Part shown: positions 13,720 through 17,477 of the stretch, piece by piece
How positions within the stretch are numbered: position 1 is the first letter of the stretch
Layout: the number at the start of each line of letters is the position of its first letter
Source: Prevotella sp.
Lineage (GTDB): Bacteria; Bacteroidota; Bacteroidia; Bacteroidales; Bacteroidaceae
Assembly (NCBI GenBank): GCA_021636625.1
Contig: JAJWLX010000068.1
Coordinates: forward strand, 1-17,477
Direction of reading: 5' to 3'
DNA length: 17,477 nucleotides
Translations under genes and position numbers: made by a program
Notes under the pieces: model-generated
Seen by the model: only the letters and a program-made list of their open reading frames with translations
What the model was told of the DNA's origin: nothing
Database searches by the model: none

Positions 13720-14494
13720 TCAGAATGATAATCTGATGACATTCGGAGAGCATCTTGAGGTATTCCGCAAGATGCTCTTTCGCATCATTGGTATTACGGT
13801 ATGCTTAGCTGTCATTATTTTCTGTGCAAAGGATGTTACGTTCCGTTTGTTGTTGGGTCCAAGTGATAATCACTTCATAACTTATCGCCTAATAGAGGAG
13901 TGTTTGGGAAGATTGGGGATGGAATTTCATTTTGATTCATATTCGATACAGTTGATAAATACCGAGTTGGCAAGTCAATTTATGGTCCATATGTCAACAT
14001 CTGTATATTTGGCATTGCTTCTTGTGTCTCCTTATATTATGATAGAGTTGTATCGCTACATTGCACCTGCGCTGTATGAGAACGAACGCCGATATTCAGT
14101 ATCTGTGGCAATTGCCATTTATCTCTTGTTTATGTTGGGAGTATTAATGAGTTATTATGTGTTGTTCCCTTTTGCCTTGCGATTCCTTGGAACCTATCAA
14201 GTTACAGCGAGTGTGGTGAATCAAATCAATCTGGATTCTTATATTTCCACATTTGTTACCTTAACATTGATGATGGGGGTGGTATTCCAATTGCCTGTCT
14301 TATCTTTTTTCTTAGCAAAAATGGGGATATTGGAGGCAAGTTTTATGAAGCAATATCGTCGCCATGCATTTGTGTTGATAGCTATTGTGGCTGCTGTGAT
14401 AACTCCTCCTGATTTATTCACATGTTTTATGGTAATGATGCCAATGTATGGACTTTATGAACTAAGTATATTGATTGTTGGTCGAGTAAACTGA
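13709..14494 (+). CDS. tatC: Twin-arginine translocase subunit TatC
   Basis: This is a 261-aa polytopic protein with the TatC fold of six membrane segments. Signatures are FGEHLEVFRK near the N-terminus (the signal-recognition loop, normally HLxELR), IAPALYENER with Glu125 matching E. coli Glu103, and TPPD at 232-235 with Asp235 matching E. coli Asp211, followed by PMYGLYE. The membrane-embedded Glu of TM4 (E. coli Glu170, in AFEVP) appears as Gln194 (VFQLP). TatC receives the RR signal peptide. Being coupled to tatA at the end of the operon that encodes an RR-signal precursor, it most likely exports the Cys-repeat peptide. No clear terminator follows within 60 nt. Confidence 0.95.
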   Translation: MENNQNDNLMTFGEHLEVFRKMLFRIIGITVCLAVIIFCAKDVTFRLLLGPSDNHFITYRLIEECLGRLGMEFHFDSYSIQLINTELASQFMVHMSTSVYLALLLVSPYIMIELYRYIAPALYENERRYSVSVAIAIYLLFMLGVLMSYYVLFPFALRFLGTYQVTASVVNQINLDSYISTFVTLTLMMGVVFQLPVLSFFLAKMGILEASFMKQYRRHAFVLIAIVAAVITPPDLFTCFMVMMPMYGLYELSILIVGRVN

Positions 14495-14615
14495 ACGGCA
14501 GTGTTTAGGAGGCAATGCTTTTCTACCTCTTGAAACAAAGATGGCCAGTCTAACCTCTGTTAAATCAGAATATCAAAGAAAGTTTGTTTTTTCGTTTAAA
14601 AAGTTGCAGATAAAA

Positions 14616-14646
14616 ATTGTATTTCCAAAAGAAAGTAGTATCTTTG
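14616..14646 (+). promoter_or_regulatory. Promoter of the DUF3791/DUF3990 cassette
   Basis: ATTG (14616-14619) is followed after 19 nt by TATCTTTG (14639-14646), matching the Bacteroidota -33/-7 pattern. The start codon of the first cassette gene is 30 nt downstream. This separates the cassette from the tat genes. Confidence 0.7.
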
Positions 14647-14676
14647 CATCATCGTTTAATATAAAACATAAATATT

Positions 14677-14904
14677 ATGGGTACAGCAGAAACTCAACAG
14701 GCATTGGCTTTTGCAACGATGTGCATCGATCTTACTGCAAAGGCAGAAGGATGCAGTAGGCAAGAAATGTACTTGCGGATGAAAAAGGTTGGACTGATAC
14801 ATGGTCTTACCACAAGGCTTGATGCCCTTCATACACAGAGTAAAGATTATGTTGTAGCAGCTTTGCAAACTGCCCTTCATCGTCTGGAAACAGCAAATAA
14901 TTAA
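14677..14904 (+). CDS. DUF3791-like small protein (first copy)
   Basis: This 75-aa all-helical protein resembles the Bacteroidota/Firmicutes family DUF3791: FATMCIDLTAKAEGCSRQEMYLRMKKVGLIHGL and a C-terminal YVVAALQTALHRLE. It opens a three-gene cassette, 5 nt before the DUF3990 gene. A second, divergent protein of this type closes the cassette at 15419-15649. Small partners on both sides of a putative ART-fold protein suggest a toxin-antitoxin-like or effector-chaperone arrangement, which is inference. A dedicated promoter lies just upstream. Confidence 0.65.
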   Translation: MGTAETQQALAFATMCIDLTAKAEGCSRQEMYLRMKKVGLIHGLTTRLDALHTQSKDYVVAALQTALHRLETANN

Positions 14905-14909
14905 TAACT

Positions 14910-15425
14910 ATGCGTACGGTTTTTCATGGTGCAACTCGAATAGTGGAATATCCACTTTGTCATATCGGACGAGATAATCTCGATTTCGGTAAGGGATTTT
15001 ATGTTACAGACATTCGTAATCAGGCTATCAGTTGGGCTAAAAGAGTTGTGAACTTGGGTTTGCCTCAATGGCTAAATATTTATGAACTAGACGAAAATTA
15101 CATTAAGCAAAATGCTCGTTGTAAAATATTCACGGCTTACGATAATGAATGGCTCAAATTTATAGTAAAAAGTAGAGCTGGAGAGATGCCCTGGAGAGAA
15201 TATGATTACGTTGAAGGTGGTATTGCCGATGACCGAGTCATTACAACGATAGAAGATTATTTAAATGGAGATATTTCTATGGAATATGCTTTGAAACGAT
15301 TGTCAGAGCATCAACCGAATAATCAAATATGTATTATCTCTCAAAATATACTTGATGATAGTTTACATTTCATATCTGCGGAGCCGTTAAACGATTTAGC
15401 AAGAAAGGAGGTAAAGTCATGTTAA
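14910..15425 (+). CDS. DUF3990 protein, probable ADP-ribosyltransferase-like fold
   Basis: This is 171 aa. The N-terminus reads VFHGATRIVEYP with His6-Gly7, then LDFGKGFYVTD at 24-34 and QAISWAKRVV. His in the first strand followed by G-K-G-x-Y-x-T is the hallmark seen in the H-Y branch of ADP-ribosyltransferases (PARP/diphtheria toxin type), and from memory DUF3990 (Pfam) is placed in that clan. A later acidic residue completing H-Y-E cannot be fixed by eye. There is no signal peptide, so it acts in the cytoplasm or is delivered. It lies between two DUF3791-like genes, overlapping the second by 7 nt. NAD-dependent modification of an unknown target is inference. Confidence 0.75.
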   Translation: MRTVFHGATRIVEYPLCHIGRDNLDFGKGFYVTDIRNQAISWAKRVVNLGLPQWLNIYELDENYIKQNARCKIFTAYDNEWLKFIVKSRAGEMPWREYDYVEGGIADDRVITTIEDYLNGDISMEYALKRLSEHQPNNQICIISQNILDDSLHFISAEPLNDLARKEVKSC

Positions 15426-15649
15426 GAGATTCACAGCTTTGGATGAAGATAGGTAGAATATGTACATTGTTGGCAAAGCGATTGGATATTTCTCCAGAAA
15501 GAGCGTTTGATATTTTTCAAATGAGTAAGACCAACGAACTGCTCCATGATGAACGTTCTTTGCTCTATCTGATGAGTGATTTGTATATTGTGGATGATGT
15601 GATTATGGAATTACAATCAGCTGATGGGCCTCACAGAATTTATAAGTAG
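15419..15649 (+). CDS. DUF3791-like small protein (second copy)
   Basis: This is 76 aa, helical (MKIGRICTLLAKRLDISPER, FDIFQMSKTNELLHDERSLLYLMSDLYIVDDVIMEL). It resembles DUF3791 proteins and shares the general layout, though little exact sequence, with the 75-aa protein at 14677. It starts inside the last codons of the DUF3990 gene (7-nt overlap), so the two are translationally coupled, as is common for toxin/antitoxin pairs. Confidence 0.65.
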   Translation: MLRDSQLWMKIGRICTLLAKRLDISPERAFDIFQMSKTNELLHDERSLLYLMSDLYIVDDVIMELQSADGPHRIYK

Positions 15650-15695
15650 AATTTTTCTAGTTTGGAATTCTACGACTATGGCTGGTGCAATATCT

Positions 15696-15768
15696 AAGAA
15701 AATGTGCTTTAAACGTGCGGAATCTGTCTTTTTTAGATACATTCCGCACGTTTAAAGCACATTTTCTT
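15696..15768. repeat. Perfect 28-bp inverted repeat, possible bidirectional terminator
   Basis: The arm at 15696-15723 (starting AAGAAAATGTGCTTTAAACG, ending GTGCGGAAT) is matched by its exact complement at 15741-15768 around a 17-nt loop. It lies between the plus-strand DUF3791 gene and the minus-strand ATPase remnant. The A-rich and T-rich outer ends would suit a terminator in either direction, but 28 uninterrupted pairs is longer than usual. Confidence 0.85.
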
Positions 15769-15770
15769 GT

Positions 15771-16010
15771 TTATATTCTCTTTAACCACAGATCCATGAA
15801 TCTGTCGTAGATGATGTAGCCTTCATTGATTCTATATACCAATTCCTTGTCTTCCAAGGCCTTGAGGGCAGCCTTTACGCTGCTGGCTCCACTCAACTTG
15901 TGCTCCTTGATGAACTTTCCGGATGTAGGCTGGGCAACAATCCCAGCTTACAAGGCTGCATTCACTTGCTCGATGAAAGAATTTGCTAATTTCTTGTGAC
16001 TTAGTTTCAT
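15771..16010 (-). pseudogene. Remnant of an AAA-family ATPase C-terminus
   Basis: Reading the minus strand from the ATG at 16010 gives about 79 codons in one frame with an in-frame TAA at 15948-15950. The part after the stop reads KFIKEHKLSGASSVKAALKA, LEDKELVYRINEGYIIYDRF and MDLWLK. This is the winged-helix end (TSgkFIkkh-L-saSSVkaAlkaL ... YiiYDrFmdLWL) found at the C-terminus of Bacteroidota ATPases of the ATPase_2/DUF4143-like group. The whole ATP-binding part is missing and the remaining piece is interrupted, so this is a decayed fragment. An open frame of 61 codons over the same DNA in another frame has no protein-like character. Confidence 0.6.
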
Positions 16011-16050
16011 ATGCCATTACATCTTTAGTGTTACAACTTTATTGTAATGG

Positions 16051-16081
16051 CAAAGATACAACTATTTATTGAATATGCAAA
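16051..16081 (-). promoter_or_regulatory. Intact promoter in front of the ATPase remnant
   Basis: On the minus strand TTTG (16078-16081) is followed after 19 nt by TATCTTTG (16051-16058). Both match consensus, 40 nt before the remnant's ATG. Confidence 0.7.
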
Positions 16082-16088
16082 AGAAAAA

Positions 16089-16123
16089 GGCAGAAAGTTG
16101 AGGAATATTCTCAATTTTCTGCC
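16089..16123. terminator. Hairpin followed by T-run on the minus strand
   Basis: GGCAGAAAGTTGAG pairs with CTCAATTTTCTGCC around a 7-nt loop (13 Watson-Crick pairs and one G-T). On the minus strand it is followed by TTTTTCTTTT, like an intrinsic terminator, but no minus-strand gene ends here. It lies 6 bp from the -33 box of the lactonase promoter, so it may instead be regulatory. Confidence 0.5.
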
Positions 16124-16129
16124 ATTTCA

Positions 16130-16162
16130 TTTGCCCGTTTCCTTTTCTTTTTTGTATTTTTG
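16130..16162 (+). promoter_or_regulatory. Promoter of the lactonase-type gene
   Basis: TTTG (16130-16133) is followed after 21 nt by TATTTTTG (16155-16162), fitting the Bacteroidota consensus, 38 nt before the start at 16201. Confidence 0.7.
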
Positions 16163-16200
16163 CCCCCTCTAAACATTATATATACTATTGACTTGATAAA

Positions 16201-17340
16201 ATGATACGACTTATGGGCAATATAAAGACGATATTGGCAGGCTTGTCCTTGACAATGGCTGTGGGGATGCCGGCAGTGGCGAGTGATGAACTTACAATGG
16301 TGGTAGGTACTTATACCGACCAGAGTACTTCCGATGGAATGTATGTTTATCGTTTCAACCAACGTACTGGGAAATCGCAATTGGTGGGCGATGTGCAGGC
16401 TGGCAATCCTTCGTTTCTCATGATGAATCATGATGCAAATCGAGTTTATGCCGTGAGCGAATATGATGATGGGCGACAAGGGCTCGGGGCTTTCATCCTC
16501 AATAAGAAAGAGGGAACGATGACTCCGCTTGGGTATCAGAAGTGCGGAACGAAGGCTACTCGACAGGAAAACAAGATGCCAGGTGCAGCACCATGCAATG
16601 TGATGCTTTATGGCGGATATGTGGTGACATCCAATTATAATGGCGGTGATATTTCTGTATTCCCAATCAAGGAAGATGGAAGTGTGGCGCCAGAATCGCA
16701 ATATTTCGATATGCATCGGGAGGGGAGCGGAGTGGTATCGCATATCCATTGCTGCCAGATGACTCCTGATCATCACTATATGCTTGCCAATGATTTGGGG
16801 AACGACTGTATCTGGCGCTTCCAGGTAAATGATGGAAAGGAATTTTTATCTAATCCTGTTCTTGCCTATCAGGCACCTAAAGGAACGGGACCACGCCATC
16901 TTGTATTCAACTCAAAAGGCAATGTGGCTTACCTGATAGGCGAACTGGATGGCACGGTAACCGTATTGGGATATAACAAGGGTACATTGCAGGAGTTGCA
17001 GCGCATACAGGCTTCGAAGACCCGTACGCTTGGAAGTGCCGATATTCATCTGTCTCCTGACGGCCGCTTCCTCTATGCATCCCATCGGTTAACCGATGAG
17101 GGCATCTCGGTATTTGCCGTAGATAAGAAATCGGGGCTGCTCACAAAGATTGGCTTCCAACCCACAGCTGCCCATCCTCGCAATTTCGCCATCACGCCTA
17201 ATGGACAGTTCATGCTTGTGGCGTGTCGTGACAGTCATGTGATTCAGGTTTTCAAAATCAATAAGAAAACAGGAATGATGGTTGATACGAAGCAGGATAT
17301 AAAGGTTGGAAAACCTGTCTGCGTGCAGTTTGCCAATTAA
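16201..17340 (+). CDS. Secreted lactonase-type beta-propeller (6-phosphogluconolactonase family)
   Basis: This 379-aa protein belongs to the seven-bladed propeller lactonase family (Pgl/YbhE type, PF10282), whose characterised members hydrolyse 6-phosphogluconolactone. Family signatures appear in order: VGTYTDQSTSDGMYVY, NPSFLMMNHDANRVYAVSEY, AAPCNVML then YVVTSNYNGGDISVFP, SHIHCCQMTPDHHYMLANDLG, GPRHLVFNSKGNVAYLIGEL, SADIHLSPDGRFLYASHR and HPRNFAITPNGQFMLVACRD. A Sec signal (LAGLSLTMAVGMPAVAS) means it works outside the cytoplasm, unlike E. coli Pgl, so its natural substrate may be another sugar lactone. The start at 16201 or 16213 (MGNIK) both keep the signal. It has its own promoter and looks monocistronic. 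Confidence 0.88.
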   Translation: MIRLMGNIKTILAGLSLTMAVGMPAVASDELTMVVGTYTDQSTSDGMYVYRFNQRTGKSQLVGDVQAGNPSFLMMNHDANRVYAVSEYDDGRQGLGAFILNKKEGTMTPLGYQKCGTKATRQENKMPGAAPCNVMLYGGYVVTSNYNGGDISVFPIKEDGSVAPESQYFDMHREGSGVVSHIHCCQMTPDHHYMLANDLGNDCIWRFQVNDGKEFLSNPVLAYQAPKGTGPRHLVFNSKGNVAYLIGELDGTVTVLGYNKGTLQELQRIQASKTRTLGSADIHLSPDGRFLYASHRLTDEGISVFAVDKKSGLLTKIGFQPTAAHPRNFAITPNGQFMLVACRDSHVIQVFKINKKTGMMVDTKQDIKVGKPVCVQFAN

Positions 17341-17373
17341 TACGCTTTGGGGCTTACCAGGCACTTGCTCTGG

Positions 17374-17477
17374 TTAGCCTATCACATTGCATAGTTGGTT
17401 GATGGCTGCATCAAAAGTGGTGAGGTCTTTGGCTCGCTTTCTGATGGCTGCCTTGTAATTATAGATGGTTTGCGTAG
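17374..17477 (-). CDS. 3' end of an unidentified minus-strand gene
   Basis: On the minus strand one frame enters from the right edge and reads TQTIYNYKAAIRKRAKDLTT then FDAAINQLCNVIG before a TAA at 17374-17376. The composition is protein-like (basic helix, regular spacing), and the other minus frame that is also open lacks such character. It converges on the lactonase gene with 33 nt between the stop codons. The family is not recognised from 33 residues. Confidence 0.4.
   Translation of the reverse strand, partial: TQTIYNYKAAIRKRAKDLTTFDAAINQLCNVIG

Noticed and set aside
14541..14759. 72-codon plus-strand frame after tatC
   Set aside because: It runs across the cassette promoter and into the DUF3791 gene in another frame, with Lys/Phe-rich low-complexity sequence.
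15832..16017. 61-codon minus-strand frame
   Set aside because: Its translation lacks protein character, while another frame over the same DNA shows a clear ATPase C-terminus with one stop; annotated as a pseudogene instead.
16111..16776. 221-codon minus-strand frame
   Set aside because: It is antisense to the well-supported lactonase gene and its promoter; His/Ser/Ile-rich with no family features.

Overview
The window comes from a Bacteroidota chromosome, most likely Prevotella/Segatella-like. It has the Bacteroidota-type N-acyl-ornithine carbamoyltransferase (ArgF'), Bacteroidota promoters (TTTG, about 20 nt, TAnnTTTG) in front of several genes, no strong Shine-Dalgarno sites, and DUF3990/DUF3791-type and DUF6057-type genes. 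This placement rests on family knowledge and sequence reading, not on a database search.

Left part (1-7,700): ordinary GC-richer chromosome, nearly all on the minus strand. A truncated beta-propeller gene on the plus strand converges on a paralogous propeller lipoprotein that carries a haem-type CXXCH motif. The lipoprotein follows a membrane protein (DUF6057-like) in a two-gene unit. Next come a Rid/chorismatase-like protein, argF' and proA (arginine and proline synthesis). The proA-argF' gap holds a 32-bp palindrome, a direct repeat and a triplicated 11-bp repeat.

Middle (7,800-9,500): a YhcG/DUF1016 PDDEXK nuclease gene split by a one-base frameshift. Beside it is a divergent promoter pair. 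The rightward promoter makes a leader of about 395 nt with several hairpins and a terminator-like stem.

Core of interest (9,500-14,494): an AT-rich plus-strand cluster. In order it has a 74-aa unknown, a secreted unknown, a Tat-signal precursor with 35 cysteines at strict four-residue spacing (CXXX repeats), a radical SAM/SPASM maturase, a second SPASM-bearing protein without the radical SAM cysteine motif, a 91-aa accessory protein, TatA and TatC. I read it as a RiPP system. The two SPASM proteins would modify the Cys-repeat peptide in the cytoplasm, and an operon-encoded Tat translocon would export the already folded or cross-linked product. The parts resemble families named 'CXXX repeat' in NCBI protein families; I know of no defined product or function.

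Right part (14,500-17,477): a DUF3791-DUF3990-DUF3791 cassette (ADP-ribosyltransferase-like fold suspected) with its own promoter, a perfect 28-bp inverted repeat, a decayed ATPase C-terminus that still has an intact promoter, a secreted lactonase-type beta-propeller (6-phosphogluconolactonase family), and the 3' end of an unidentified minus-strand gene.
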